DNA of 30,537 nt from VBCK01 sp035939615 (GCA_035939615.1 DASZFP010000074.1:1-30537), one strand, 5' to 3'; positions 1 to 9,074 are shown, counted from the stretch's first letter. Program-made: numbers and translations. The notes: generated by a model not told the origin, from the sequence alone.

Positions 1-234
1 CTTCAGGCCGATCCGGTAGGTATTCAGGTTCTCGGCGGCTACGTAGGGGCAGAACTCGCCCGGTTTGCGCTGCGCCAGCGCCGCCGGCATGTACTCCTTG
101 ATCGCGACCGACTGGCCGTTCTCGTCCTGGGCCAGGTAGACGATCGAGAAGCCGCCGCTCGATATCTTCTTTACAATTCGGTAATTGCCGAGCTGCATGC
201 TCTCCGGCAATGAGGCGTTGGTCTGCGCCGCCAT
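1..234 (-). CDS. Hanks-type Ser/Thr protein kinase, N-terminal part (cut by window edge)
   Basis: The first 78 codons of a protein kinase are visible, and the rest lies beyond the left edge. The start is the ATG at 234-232. Around residues 25-35 there is a glycine-rich nucleotide loop (SSGGFSIVYLA), followed by the VAIKEYMP strand that carries the ATP-orienting lysine. These are subdomains I and II of a eukaryotic-like Ser/Thr kinase. The SGGFS/VAIKEYMP variant is, from memory, typical of proteobacterial kinases that sit next to PP2C-type phosphatase genes; that neighbour would lie outside the window. The gene is divergent from yicC across about 170 bp. A minus-strand TAGAAT near 296-291 could be its -10 box, but no good -35 is visible. 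The family call is firm; substrate and C-terminal sensor domain are unknown. Confidence 0.85.
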   Translation of the reverse strand, partial: MAAQTNASLPESMQLGNYRIVKKISSGGFSIVYLAQDENGQSVAIKEYMPAALAQRKPGEFCPYVAAENLNTYRIGLK

Positions 235-404
235 GTCGATGCGTGTCCGCCGATACGAGAGAGATAGACCTCAGGAAGCGCGCCGATTCTATCTAAATCA
301 GCCCAATTGGAACGACCGGTGCGTGCAGCGTAATCGGCCGAAATGGCGTGGCATTCGATGAAAGACGGCACGATCCGAGCGTGTTTTTTCGTTCAATACC
401 CCCC

Positions 405-1307
405 ATGGCCGCGATCGCCAGTATGACGGGCTTCGCGGCCGCCAGCGCTGCGACGCCCCGGGGCACACTGAGCGTGGAGCTCAAATCGGTGAACGCGCGC
501 TTCCTGGAGCTGGGCATGCGGCTGCCCGAGGAGCTGCGCGCGCTGGAGGCGAGTGCGCGCGAACAGCTCGGCGCCCGACTGACCCGTGGCAAGGTCGAGC
601 TGCGGGTTACGGTAACGCGGGAGTCTGCCGCGCCCGAGGCCCGGCTGAGCCGGCCGGCGCTGGCCCGTCTGGCAGCGATCGCCGACGAGGCGGGGTCGGC
701 CATCCCCGGCGCCGCAGCGCTGGGGCTGGCCGACATTCTGCGCTGGCCCGGCGTGATCGAATCGGCTGAGGACGAGCCCGAGCAGCTGCGCGAGCCCTTC
801 ACGCAGGCGCTCGACCAGGCGGTGCAGCTGCTGGGCCAGGCGCGGCTGCGGGAGGGGGCCGCGCTGGTGGCCGCGTTGCTCGAGCGCTGCGACGGCATCG
901 ACCGGATACTGGCGGATCTGCGCACCCAGGTCCCGGCGATACTGGCCATGCTCACGCGCAAGCTGCAGGAACGCCTGACCCAGGCGCTGGTGCCGGCCCT
1001 GTCGGGCTCCAACCACCTGTCGCGTGAGGAGCTGAACGACCGGATCCGCCAGGAGGTGACGCTGTACGGGATGCGCGCCGATGTGGACGAGGAGTTGCAG
1101 CGCCTCGCGACCCACGTGGCCGAGGTGCGCCGCGTGCTCGGCGCCGGCGGGGCGGTCGGGAGGCGCCTGGATTTCCTGATGCAGGAGCTCAATCGCGAGG
1201 CCAACACGCTCGGGTCGAAGGCTTCCGCGATCGAAATGACCAATGCCGCCGTCGAGCTGAAGCTGCTGATCGAGCAGATGCGCGAGCAGATCCAGAACCT
1301 GGAATGA
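405..1307 (+). CDS. yicC: YicC/YloC family endoribonuclease
   Basis: This encodes about 300 residues, close to the usual 285-295 of the family. The N-terminal motif ASMTGFA and the following VELKSVNARFLELGMRLP stretch are the YicC family signature. The C-terminal DUF1732-like part contains RLDFLMQELNREANTLGSK (about residues 251-270) and the ending NAAVELKLLIEQMREQIQN. Members are endoribonucleases that cleave structured RNA and influence small-RNA turnover. I chose the ATG at 405 because SMTGFA normally lies within a few residues of the N-terminus; an in-frame ATG at 348 would add 19 atypical residues. It overlaps gmk by 4 bp (ATGA), so the two are translationally coupled. The order yicC-gmk-rpoZ-spoT is conserved in many proteobacteria. 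Confidence 0.95.
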   Translation: MAAIASMTGFAAASAATPRGTLSVELKSVNARFLELGMRLPEELRALEASAREQLGARLTRGKVELRVTVTRESAAPEARLSRPALARLAAIADEAGSAIPGAAALGLADILRWPGVIESAEDEPEQLREPFTQALDQAVQLLGQARLREGAALVAALLERCDGIDRILADLRTQVPAILAMLTRKLQERLTQALVPALSGSNHLSREELNDRIRQEVTLYGMRADVDEELQRLATHVAEVRRVLGAGGAVGRRLDFLMQELNREANTLGSKASAIEMTNAAVELKLLIEQMREQIQNLE

Positions 1308-2014
1308 GCCGACCGACTGCCGGTGCGACCCGATCCGGTGAACCAGGGCCGGTCAGCGCGGGTTCGGGTCAGGTATTCCTGGTGGCCGCGCCATCCGGGG
1401 CCGGCAAGTCGAGCCTGGTCAACGCCCTGCTGCAGCAGGACGGGTCGATCCGCCTGTCGGTGTCTTTCACCACGCGGGCGCCGCGGCCCGGCGAGGAAAA
1501 CGGGCGCGAGTACCACTTCATCACGCAGGAAGAGTTCGCGCACCGCCGCGCGCGCGGCGAGTTCCTGGAAACGGCCGAGGTGCACGGCAACTGGTACGGC
1601 ACCTCGCGCCGCTGGATCGAGCACGAGCTCAGCCAGGGGGCCGACCTGCTGCTGGAGATCGACTGGCAGGGCGCCCGCCAGGTCAAGCTGCTGTTCCCGC
1701 AGGCCGTGGGCGTGTTCATCCTGCCGCCGTCACTGGAGGCGCTGCGGACACGGCTCATTCAGCGGCGCCAGGATCCGCCGCTGGTGATCGAGCGGCGGCT
1801 GGCGGCCGCGCGCAGCGAAATGCAGCACGCGCACGAATTCGACTTCGTGATCGTCAATGAGCATTTCGACCAGGCGCTGGCCGAGCTGGCAGCGGTCGTC
1901 ACGGCCGCCCGGCTGCGCTACGCCTCGCAGGCAGCCCGCGTCCCGGATGTTTTCGAACGGCTCGGCATTGCAGGCCCACACTCGGGGTCGGCGCCCGGCA
2001 CTCCGGTAAACTAG
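1304..2014 (+). CDS. gmk: Guanylate kinase
   Basis: This 236-residue enzyme phosphorylates GMP to GDP with ATP in the cytoplasm. The P-loop APSGAGKSS lies at residues 29-37. The GMP-binding segment SFTTRAPRPGEENGREYHF follows at about 54-72, and the lid and C-terminal region carry the family pattern LLLEIDWQGARQVK. The N-terminal extension ahead of the P-loop is about 18 residues longer than in Escherichia coli Gmk. Translation may therefore begin later, but the ATG at 1304 overlapping the yicC stop is a natural coupled start. Gmk supplies the GDP/GTP from which the SpoT enzyme encoded downstream makes (p)ppGpp, which fits the operon context. Confidence 0.97.
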   Translation: MSRPTAGATRSGEPGPVSAGSGQVFLVAAPSGAGKSSLVNALLQQDGSIRLSVSFTTRAPRPGEENGREYHFITQEEFAHRRARGEFLETAEVHGNWYGTSRRWIEHELSQGADLLLEIDWQGARQVKLLFPQAVGVFILPPSLEALRTRLIQRRQDPPLVIERRLAAARSEMQHAHEFDFVIVNEHFDQALAELAAVVTAARLRYASQAARVPDVFERLGIAGPHSGSAPGTPVN

Positions 2015-2046
2015 GGCCCGACACACATTTCGGATGAGATCGCCCC

Positions 2047-2250
2047 ATGGCACGAATCACCGTCGAAGATTGCCTCCGACACATCCCCAACCGCTTCCAG
2101 CTGGTGCTGGCGGCGGCCTATCGCGCGCGTCAGCTCACGCAGGGACACGCGCCCAAGGTGGACACCAAGGACAAGCCGGCGGTGGCCGCGCTGCGCGAGA
2201 TCGCCGCACAGAAGGTCGGTATTGAAATGCTGCGCAAGGTACCGACCTAG
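2047..2250 (+). CDS. rpoZ: RNA polymerase omega subunit
   Basis: This 67-residue protein begins MARITVEDCL and continues with NRFQLVLAAAYRARQL, the conserved omega segment that clamps the beta-prime subunit. Omega assists RNA polymerase assembly and forms part of a ppGpp-binding site in proteobacteria. It lies 32 bp after gmk and 90 bp before spoT, the standard arrangement. The length matches other betaproteobacterial omega proteins. Confidence 0.97.
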   Translation: MARITVEDCLRHIPNRFQLVLAAAYRARQLTQGHAPKVDTKDKPAVAALREIAAQKVGIEMLRKVPT

Positions 2251-2283
2251 GGACGGTGAGCCGAGTTTTTCCCCCAACCGGGC

Positions 2284-2299
2284 GGGCAGAAAACTGCCC
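2284..2299 (+). terminator. Small hairpin between rpoZ and spoT
   Basis: A perfect 6-bp stem (GGGCAG/CTGCCC) encloses an AAAA loop in the 90-bp rpoZ-spoT gap. No T-tract follows, so it is more likely a weak attenuator or mRNA-processing hairpin than a full terminator. Confidence 0.3.
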
Positions 2300-2340
2300 A
2301 CCTCGGGTCAAAGTCGGCCAGCCGGCGTAATGTCTAGCCT

Positions 2341-4662
2341 ATGGCCGCTTCCGAACCTGCATCGAGCGAACTGTCACCGGGCCGCGCCCAGGCGCCGTCC
2401 GGTTTTGCCCGACGGGCCGCCGAAGCGCTGCGCAAGGCGGGTCAGGTCGTATGGCGCTCGGAACCGGAAAAGCCCGCTGCGCCGAAACCCGCATCGACCT
2501 TCACCGAGCTTACCGATCGGCTGAAGACGTACCTTCCGTCCGGCGAGATACAGCGGATCCGGGACGCCTTCAAGTTCTCCGACGAAGCGCACCTGGGCCA
2601 GTTCCGCAAAAGCGGAGAGCCTTACATCACGCACCCGATCGCGGTGGCCGGAACGCTGGCGGAGTGGCACCTGGACTCGGCCGCGATCCAGGCGGCCCTG
2701 CTGCACGACGTGATGGAGGATTCGGGCATCGGCAAGCAGCAGCTTGCCCAGCGCTTCGGCCCGATCGTGGCCGAGCTGGTCGACGGTGTGTCCAAGCTGG
2801 ACCGGCTCAGCTTCGACTCCGGCATCCAGGCCCAGGCCGAGAGCTTCCGCAAGATGCTGCTGGCGATGGCGCGCGACGTGCGCGTGATCCTGATCAAGCT
2901 GGCCGACCGCCTGCACAACGTGCGCACGCTGGCGGCGGTCGATGCGGAGCGCCAGCGGCGCATCGCGCGCGAGACGATGGAGATCTACGCGCCGATCGCG
3001 CACCGCCTCGGACTGAACGAGGTCTACCGCGAGCTGCAGGATCAGAGCCTGTCGTACCTGTATCCGATGCGCTATCGGGTGCTGAAGAAGGCGGTCAGCA
3101 CGGCTCGCGGCAGCCGGCGCGAGCTGCTGGGGCGGATCCATGACACCGTTCACAAGCAGCTCGCCACCTCGCGCGTGAAGGCCGAGATCGTCGGCCGCGA
3201 AAAGACGATGTACGGGATCTACCGCAAGATGGTCGAGAAGCATCTGTCGTTTTCGGAGGTGCTGGACATCTACGGGTTCCGCGTGATCGTCAATTCGGTC
3301 CAGGACTGCTACCTGGCGCTGGGCTCGCTGCACGCTCTTTACAAGCCGGTGCCGGGCAAGTTCAAGGACTACATCGCGATTCCGAAGGTCAACGGCTACC
3401 AGTCGCTGCACACCACGCTGATCGGACCGTATGGAACGCCGGTCGAATTCCAGATCCGCACGCTCGAGATGAACCGCGTGGCCGATTCGGGCGTGGCCGC
3501 GCACTGGCTGTACAAGGAGGCTGGCGCCAGCCTGTCGGAGCTGCAGTCGCGCACCCACCAGTGGCTGCAGTCGCTGATCGAGATCCAGAAGCAGACCGGC
3601 GACTCGACCGAGTTTCTCGAGAACATCAAGGTGGACCTGTTCCCCGAGAAGGTCTACGTGTTCACGCCGAAGGGCAAGATCGTCTCGCTGCCGCGCCGCG
3701 CCACCCCGGTGGATTTCGCTTACGCGATTCATACCGACATCGGCAACAAGTGCGTGGCGGCCCGCGTCAACGGCGAAATCCAGCCGTTGCGCACCGAACT
3801 GCGCAACGGCGACGTGGTGGAGATCGTCACGGGTCCGGTGGCGCGCCCGAACCCGGTCTGGGTCGGCTTCGTGCGCACCGGCAAGGCGCGCGCCGAGGTG
3901 CGGCACTTCCTGCGCACCACCAAGCGGCAGGAATCGGTCGAGCTGGGAGCGCGCCTGTTCGCGCAGGCGGCCACCCAGCTGGTGCTGTCGCCGCAGGACG
4001 TGACGGCCGAGCGGTGGGATGCGCTGGCGCGTGAAGCACACGCCAAGGATCGCGACGAGCTGCTGGCCGACATCGGCCTGGGGCGCCGCCTGGCGGCCGT
4101 GGTGGCCCGGCAGATGGCGCTGCTGGCGGCGCGCGACGCTCCGACCGTCGAAGGCGAGGCGCCGCGGCCGGCCACCATCACCTCGAACACTCCGGTCGTG
4201 GTGCGCGGTACCGAGGGCATGGCGTTGCAGATCGCCAACTGCTGCAATCCGATCCCGGGCGACGCCATCGTCGGCCACATGCGGCGCGACCTGGGACTGC
4301 TGGTGCACCAGCTCGAATGCCGCCACGCGCAGCGCGCGCGCCGTGCCGACCCGGAACGCTGGATCGACTTGCAGTGGGCCGAAGACCTGTCCGGCATGTA
4401 CGACGTCAACCTGGACGTGCGGGTCCTGAACGAACGGGGCGTCCTGGGCCGTACGGCGGCGGCGATCTCCGAGGCCGAATCGAACATCCTGAACGTGCAC
4501 ATCGAGGACGAGGGCGCCAACGCCACCGCCATTCACTTCAAGATCCAGGTGCAGGACCGCCGCCATCTGGCGCGCGTGGTGCGCTCGATCCGGCGCATCA
4601 AGCAGGTGGTGCGGGTGACGCGGGTGAAGTCAGGGCGCAGTCAGGCGGCCGAGGAGTCGTAG
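2341..4662 (+). CDS. spoT: Bifunctional (p)ppGpp synthetase/hydrolase SpoT
   Basis: This 773-residue RelA/SpoT-family protein controls the stringent-response alarmone. The hydrolase HD domain is intact: H98 in YITHPI, the H122-D123 pair in LLHDVMEDSG, and D189 in KLADRLHN. The synthetase domain spans about 280-392 and contains YGIYRKM, KFKDYIAIPK and NGYQSLH, with VEFQIRT carrying the catalytic glutamate. The KFKD sequence matches the basic RxKD-type motif of bifunctional enzymes rather than the acidic ExDD motif of RelA. A TGS domain follows (about 436-497), then a cysteine-containing segment (NCCNPIPGD) and a C-terminal ACT domain (about 690-765). The start ATG has no strong Shine-Dalgarno sequence. 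The stop codon is one base from the stop of the convergent gene. Confidence 0.96.
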   Translation: MAASEPASSELSPGRAQAPSGFARRAAEALRKAGQVVWRSEPEKPAAPKPASTFTELTDRLKTYLPSGEIQRIRDAFKFSDEAHLGQFRKSGEPYITHPIAVAGTLAEWHLDSAAIQAALLHDVMEDSGIGKQQLAQRFGPIVAELVDGVSKLDRLSFDSGIQAQAESFRKMLLAMARDVRVILIKLADRLHNVRTLAAVDAERQRRIARETMEIYAPIAHRLGLNEVYRELQDQSLSYLYPMRYRVLKKAVSTARGSRRELLGRIHDTVHKQLATSRVKAEIVGREKTMYGIYRKMVEKHLSFSEVLDIYGFRVIVNSVQDCYLALGSLHALYKPVPGKFKDYIAIPKVNGYQSLHTTLIGPYGTPVEFQIRTLEMNRVADSGVAAHWLYKEAGASLSELQSRTHQWLQSLIEIQKQTGDSTEFLENIKVDLFPEKVYVFTPKGKIVSLPRRATPVDFAYAIHTDIGNKCVAARVNGEIQPLRTELRNGDVVEIVTGPVARPNPVWVGFVRTGKARAEVRHFLRTTKRQESVELGARLFAQAATQLVLSPQDVTAERWDALAREAHAKDRDELLADIGLGRRLAAVVARQMALLAARDAPTVEGEAPRPATITSNTPVVVRGTEGMALQIANCCNPIPGDAIVGHMRRDLGLLVHQLECRHAQRARRADPERWIDLQWAEDLSGMYDVNLDVRVLNERGVLGRTAAAISEAESNILNVHIEDEGANATAIHFKIQVQDRRHLARVVRSIRRIKQVVRVTRVKSGRSQAAEES

Positions 4663-4663
4663 T

Positions 4664-5545
4664 TCAGGCAGTTCGGCCCAGGGCGCGCGCCTTGTTGCGC
4701 CGCTCGCTCAGGGCCACGACCGTGGCGGTCAGCTGCAGTTGAAAGCGGCGCATGATCAGATCCGCCTCGAAGAACAAGCCCTCCTGCAGGAAATCGCCAA
4801 ACCGCGCCGCCTTCCGACCCCAAGGGGAAAGAGCCTCAGCGGAAGGCCGCTCCGCCGCCTGCGTCGTATTCGACCGCGCCTCTGGAGCAAAGCTGGCGGT
4901 GAGGCTGTTGGCGACGAGCGCAACCAGGCCGGTCGGCCGCTCCGGCACCGGCGTGCTGATCATCCGACCGAAGGAACGGTGGTAGCCCGTGGTCAGGAAG
5001 GTCCGATCATCAGCGTGCATCACGGTGGCGTGATGCAGGCATTCGACCAGGGCGAAGCTGCCCGGCGACCGTGGATCGGGCTGAAAGACGAATTCCGCAT
5101 GCGGCAGATCGAATTCGACCTGGGTCGTAACCGGTGCGCTGCGCCGGAACGAATACCGGATCCTTGAGCTGCGTGGCGCAAGCGGCAGGAACTGCCCGAG
5201 CCAGTCGGCCGGCTGCTGCACGGCCTGCGCAAGCGCCTCCGAGCGCTCCGAGACGACGAAGTGCTGCAACACGGTCAGTTCCGAGAGGTCGAGCTTGATC
5301 ACGTCCAGCACCTCGATGCCCTGCGAGGCCACGAATTGCCGGAAGCTGAGCGCGTGATCCTGCTCGTCCGTCGTGAGCGCGACCGGCCGGGGCATGCTCC
5401 GGCTGCGATCGGGCAGAGCCTCGACGCGCGCACGGTGGGCCTGCCATAGACGCTGTGCCTCGGCTTCGCTCAGCGGCGGATCGAAAGCGCACTCATTGCG
5501 CAGAAAGTGGACGCCCGCGTTGCGCGTCATCCATCCCAACAGCAC
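4664..5545 (-). CDS. Hypothetical protein of unknown function (about 293 residues or longer)
   Basis: I do not recognise this family. The GTG at 5545 gives 293 residues with no signal peptide and no clear membrane segment, so the product is probably cytoplasmic. The C-terminal 40 residues (LIMRRFQLQLTATVVALSERR) look helical. The frame stays open upstream to about 5658 and reads as plausible protein (PYSPIDGADGREIIARG, then STEQIIETLKGR) without any ATG, GTG or TTG. A CTG at 5641-5639 with GGAG just upstream is the only alternative start of note. The gene ends one base from the spoT stop, so the two are convergent. It lies downstream of the STAND regulator gene on the same strand across a 251-bp gap, and could be its target or unrelated. 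Confidence 0.7.
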   Translation of the reverse strand: MLLGWMTRNAGVHFLRNECAFDPPLSEAEAQRLWQAHRARVEALPDRSRSMPRPVALTTDEQDHALSFRQFVASQGIEVLDVIKLDLSELTVLQHFVVSERSEALAQAVQQPADWLGQFLPLAPRSSRIRYSFRRSAPVTTQVEFDLPHAEFVFQPDPRSPGSFALVECLHHATVMHADDRTFLTTGYHRSFGRMISTPVPERPTGLVALVANSLTASFAPEARSNTTQAAERPSAEALSPWGRKAARFGDFLQEGLFFEADLIMRRFQLQLTATVVALSERRNKARALGRTA

Positions 5546-5796
5546 GCGGCCCTTCAGGGTTTCGATGATTTGCTCCGTGGACAGACTGCCACGGGCAATA
5601 ATTTCACGCCCATCCGCGCCGTCTATCGGCGAGTAAGGCAGGACTCCGGAGGCAATTCACGCGAACGCGGACGCGGGTACCCGCTCAAGACACCCCGGTT
5701 TCTTCCCTGTTGCAAGCGCTGTCGACGCTGCAATCTAATGGTGTCGGCAAAAGCCTAAGGATGTCGCGATGCTCGCCCCGTGTTTGGCGCATCGGC

Positions 5797-8337
5797 CTAG
5801 TCCTGCAGCGCGAGAAGCACCGCACCCTCGTCGGTCAGCGCCTCGCCCTCCTTCATCAGGCGGGAAAGTTCGTCGGGCGGCAGAGCGCCGCGCACGCTGC
5901 GCTCCAACTGCTCGCGCAGCTGTTTTTCCACGAGATCCCGACGCGTGTTCGCCTCCGCGAAAGTTGCATCGGCGCGCCCCAGCATGCGAGCGGCATCGTG
6001 AATTCGCCCGCGCTTGAAGGCGAGAAGCGCGCATTGCTCCAGCAAGTCGATCACGCGACCCACCCTTTCGACCACAGGGTAGGCGGCGCGTGCTGCCTCC
6101 AACGCCTCGTCGATTCTGCCCGCCAGCGTCAGCGCCATGGACAGATTGGACAGCACGATATTCTCGATCCCGCCGGCGATAAACCGGTCCTCCCGCACGA
6201 GTCTGATCAGTTCGCGTCCGCGCGCCACGGACTCTTCCAGACGGCCGAGGGCGGCTGCGTGCTGCTCCATGCAGACCATCGCCCCCAACACCATTCTCTT
6301 GTCGCCCAGGGCGATCGCCAGCTGCACACTTTCCTCGCAGACTGCCAGGCTGTCTTCGAAGCGCGTTTGTGCATCGCGCAAGCATATGCGCGCGCCCAGC
6401 AAGGGGTCGCGCAGCGCCGGCGGCCAATTCCGGTCGAACAACTGTTCCGCCTCGCACAAGGTTCGTTCAGCTTTCTCGAGGTCCTGGCAATAGACTTCGA
6501 CTACGACGTGCTGGCACAGGGCGGCAAACAGCGCCGATCGGTTGCCGAGGGACCGGAAGAGTGCGACTGCGCGCGAATTTGCAGCGAGCTCCTGGCTGCC
6601 GACATTGGGGTGGGCCAGGCGGAACCACGACCCCAGCAGCCGGGCCTCCAGGTGAGGGGCTGTTGCGGGTTCGATCTTGTCCATCGCCAACCGGGTTCTG
6701 CGCAACCCTTCAGGCCGCAGGCGGGCGCCAACCCAGAGCCAGGCAATGGCTCCCGCCAGGGCGACGTTCAACTGCGGGTCCCCCTTCGCGGTGGCCGACC
6801 AGTCCAGCGCCGCACGCGCGTTATCGAGGTCCGGCAGGTACTGTTTCAATCGCGCCTGCATGGACAGGACGTATTCATTCATGCGCGAGCCTTCGAAAAC
6901 CGCCAGCACCGCTTCGGCATGGCTGCGCATGGCGGACTCGCTCTCGCCCGCTTCGTGCAGCTTCTCCATGGCAAAGGCGCGACTGGTCTCCAGCAGGCGA
7001 TAGCGCGGTTCTTCGCCTGTCTCGGCTGCGACGAGCGATTTGTCGACCAGCGCGCTCAGCTGATCGAGTACTGCCCATGGATCGATGCGCTCGTCGGCCG
7101 CCACGCGCTGCGCGCTTGCCAGGCCGAAGCCTCCGACGAACACGCCGAGGCGCCGGAACACGGTCTGCTCGTCCGGCGTCAGCAGGCCATGGCTCCAGTC
7201 CAGCGCCGCGCGCAGCGTCTGGTGGCGCCGCAGCGCCAGGCGCGCGCCGCCCGTCAAGACCTGAAAACGTTCGCCCAGTCGCGCGCGCAGCCCCTCGACG
7301 CCGAGCAGAGGCACGCGCGCGGCGGCCAGCTCGATCGCCAGCGCGATTCCATCCAGGCAACGGCAGATGTCCACGACCGCTGCGACGTTGTGCTCCGCAA
7401 GCGCGAAGTTCGGGTCGGCCGCTTGCACACGCGCCTCGAACAGAGCGGTCGCGCCTGCCCGTCGGGCGCTTTCAATGCCGGCATTGGCGGGCAGGGCCAG
7501 CGCGCCCAGACGATAGAGGTGTTCCTGCGCGACCTTCAGCGGCTCCTGGCTGGTGACGAGCAGCCGCACGTTCGGGGCGGCGCGAAGCAACTCTGCGGCC
7601 AGTTCGGCCACGCCGTCCAACAGGTGCTCGCAGTTGTCGAGCACGATCAGCATCCGCTTCGCGCCCAGCGCCCGGGCCAGCGTTCCGATCTGCGCATCGG
7701 CGCCCAGCACGATTTGCAATATGCCAGCCACGGCGGTTGCGACCAGCGACGTATCGGTCACCGGCGCGAGTTCGACCAGCCATACCCCGTCCTCGAAGGA
7801 CCCCCACAACCGGCGGGCGAGCGCCTGCGCCAACGCGGTCTTGCCGATACCACCGGCACCGACGACGGTGACCAGTTTGTGCGACTCGACCAGCGAGCGC
7901 AACGCCGGCAGATCCTCGTCGCGACCGTACAGCGGCGGCAGCTCCGCCGGCAGGTTGCTGAGGAGCGTCGCGGTCGCATCGGACGACCCTGGCATCGAAG
8001 CAGTGCCTGGCAGAGCAGAGTTTGCCGCGCCGACGGCTGCGCCATCGAGCGGGGCGGTGAAACGATAGCCGCGCCCCGGAATTGTGGCGATCGCCTGCGG
8101 CCCCAGCAGCTTGCGCAATGCCCAAACCTGCACTTGCAGGTTGTTCTCTTCGACGACGAGTCCGGGCCAGACCAGATCGAGCAACTCGTTCTTCGTCACC
8201 ACGCGATCGCGGCGTTCGATCAATGCCGTCAGCACGTCGAAAGCGCGCGAACCGAGGCATGCTGGATGGCCGCTGATCAGCAATTGGCGCGCGGCGGACT
8301 TGACCTCGATGTGGCCGAAGCGGTAAGCATCTGACAT
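5797..8337 (-). CDS. Winged-helix transcriptional regulator with STAND (AfsR/LAL-like) ATPase and helical repeats
   Basis: This 846-residue multidomain regulator begins with an OmpR/PhoB-type winged helix (about residues 5-95; LGSRAFDVLTALIERRDRVVTKNELLDLVWP, then the ALRKLLG and IPGRGYRF signatures) for DNA binding. A linker leads into a STAND/AP-ATPase module with LYGRDEDL (about 136), Walker A GAGGIGKT (160-167), Walker B MLIVLDN (229-235) and a sensor-like LLVTSQEPL (259-267). The C-terminal 450 residues are alanine- and leucine-rich helical repeats of TPR type, probably the ligand-sensing arm. STAND regulators are normally ADP-locked until an inducer binds. The start ATG at 8337 sits at a weak ribosome site. 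Regulated genes are not evident; the genes on either side are candidates. The molecular class is confident, the inducer unknown. Confidence 0.9.
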   Translation of the reverse strand: MSDAYRFGHIEVKSAARQLLISGHPACLGSRAFDVLTALIERRDRVVTKNELLDLVWPGLVVEENNLQVQVWALRKLLGPQAIATIPGRGYRFTAPLDGAAVGAANSALPGTASMPGSSDATATLLSNLPAELPPLYGRDEDLPALRSLVESHKLVTVVGAGGIGKTALAQALARRLWGSFEDGVWLVELAPVTDTSLVATAVAGILQIVLGADAQIGTLARALGAKRMLIVLDNCEHLLDGVAELAAELLRAAPNVRLLVTSQEPLKVAQEHLYRLGALALPANAGIESARRAGATALFEARVQAADPNFALAEHNVAAVVDICRCLDGIALAIELAAARVPLLGVEGLRARLGERFQVLTGGARLALRRHQTLRAALDWSHGLLTPDEQTVFRRLGVFVGGFGLASAQRVAADERIDPWAVLDQLSALVDKSLVAAETGEEPRYRLLETSRAFAMEKLHEAGESESAMRSHAEAVLAVFEGSRMNEYVLSMQARLKQYLPDLDNARAALDWSATAKGDPQLNVALAGAIAWLWVGARLRPEGLRRTRLAMDKIEPATAPHLEARLLGSWFRLAHPNVGSQELAANSRAVALFRSLGNRSALFAALCQHVVVEVYCQDLEKAERTLCEAEQLFDRNWPPALRDPLLGARICLRDAQTRFEDSLAVCEESVQLAIALGDKRMVLGAMVCMEQHAAALGRLEESVARGRELIRLVREDRFIAGGIENIVLSNLSMALTLAGRIDEALEAARAAYPVVERVGRVIDLLEQCALLAFKRGRIHDAARMLGRADATFAEANTRRDLVEKQLREQLERSVRGALPPDELSRLMKEGEALTDEGAVLLALQD

Positions 8338-8464
8338 CGATTTATCTCGATGGGACAGGCAACGTCACTACATCTTGATCGTCTGCCAGCGCCAACGTCC
8401 GCTCTGGCGCCGGCCTGAATCCACTAATAGTAGTCTTGTGGCCGAACCACCCGCGATCCTTGCG

Positions 8465-8494
8465 GGCTCCGACGTCACACAGAGCGTCGGAGCC
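8465..8494 (-). terminator. Strong hairpin downstream of the small exported protein gene
   Basis: There is a perfect 10-bp stem (GGCTCCGACG/CGTCGGAGCC) with a 10-nt loop, 8 bp past the minus-strand stop at 8503. A second small stem (CCCGC/GCGGG) lies just beyond it. No T-run follows, so termination efficiency is uncertain, but the position separates this gene from the regulator gene downstream. Confidence 0.55.
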
Positions 8495-8502
8495 TGTGGA
8501 AC

Positions 8503-8823
8503 TTAATCAGCGTCGCCTTCCCTTCCAACATCTCGCCGAACGGCCACTTCGGACCGGACGCCGTCGCCCCGACGTGCCGCGTGCCAGCGTTCCGAGTCCG
8601 TCTGCGTGACGTAGTCGTAGAAGTACAGCCCGTAAATGCCTCTGGTGGCATTGATGAATATGCGCAGCGCGTCCGGCCCTTGCTTGACCAGTTCGCAGGC
8701 CCGTTTTTCCTCGGGCAGCGCTTGAGCGGTGCAACGATATTCGGCCTGAGCTGTCGCGGAAATGGTCGCCGCCAGCGCAGCGATCGCGAACAGGATCGGG
8801 CTCGACTGTTTCGACGTACTCAT
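8503..8823 (-). CDS. Small exported protein of unknown function
   Basis: This 106-residue product has a clear Sec signal peptide: a short polar start, a hydrophobic core (PILFAIAALAATISA) and a probable cleavage after AQA near residue 27. The mature part has two cysteines (EYRC and RACEL), so one disulfide is possible. The C-terminus is charged (RRDVGREGDAD). The ATG at 8823 is preferred over one 12 bp upstream because GGAGG lies 5 bp before it. The family is not recognised. It is probably periplasmic. It precedes the STAND regulator gene on the same strand, with a hairpin between them. Confidence 0.7.
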   Translation of the reverse strand: MSTSKQSSPILFAIAALAATISATAQAEYRCTAQALPEEKRACELVKQGPDALRIFINATRGIYGLYFYDYVTQTDSERWHAARRGDGVRSEVAVRRDVGREGDAD

Positions 8824-9074
8824 GTTGACCTCCAACGGATGGGCAGTGGGACTGATCTTCCCAGCGAACCCTGCCGTGACAGGGCTCGGCGCTCACTGCA
8901 ATCGCCGATGCGTTGCAGTGTGTTCGCGCAGGTGGGCAGCCGTACTTGAGCCGTCCTTAAAGCTGTCTTAAATCTTCTGAGGGCATCGGCGCCGGAGCCA
9001 TGCCGCAGAGTCGCGCTAACTCGCTGATTCGTAACGAAGGGGCGCGGGAGCATGGCGTCCGCCGTGCACGACGC
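8824..9074. other. Gene-free spacer between divergent genes
   Basis: The gap between the small exported protein gene (minus) and the ribbon-helix-helix gene (plus) is 306 bp in all. This left part holds no convincing open reading frame or RNA. It must contain the promoter of the minus-strand gene, but I could not pick a convincing -10/-35 pair. The right part holds the promoter and repeats listed separately. Confidence 0.5.

Noticed and set aside
2374..4566. 730-codon antisense frame across spoT
   Set aside because: It is a GC-driven shadow of an intact, motif-complete SpoT gene.
5710..8334. 874-codon open frame on the plus strand, longer than the regulator gene on the opposite strand
   Set aside because: It is antisense to a protein with clear winged-helix and Walker motifs. 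Its translation is Arg/Gln/His-rich with no known motifs, as expected from high-GC antisense frames.
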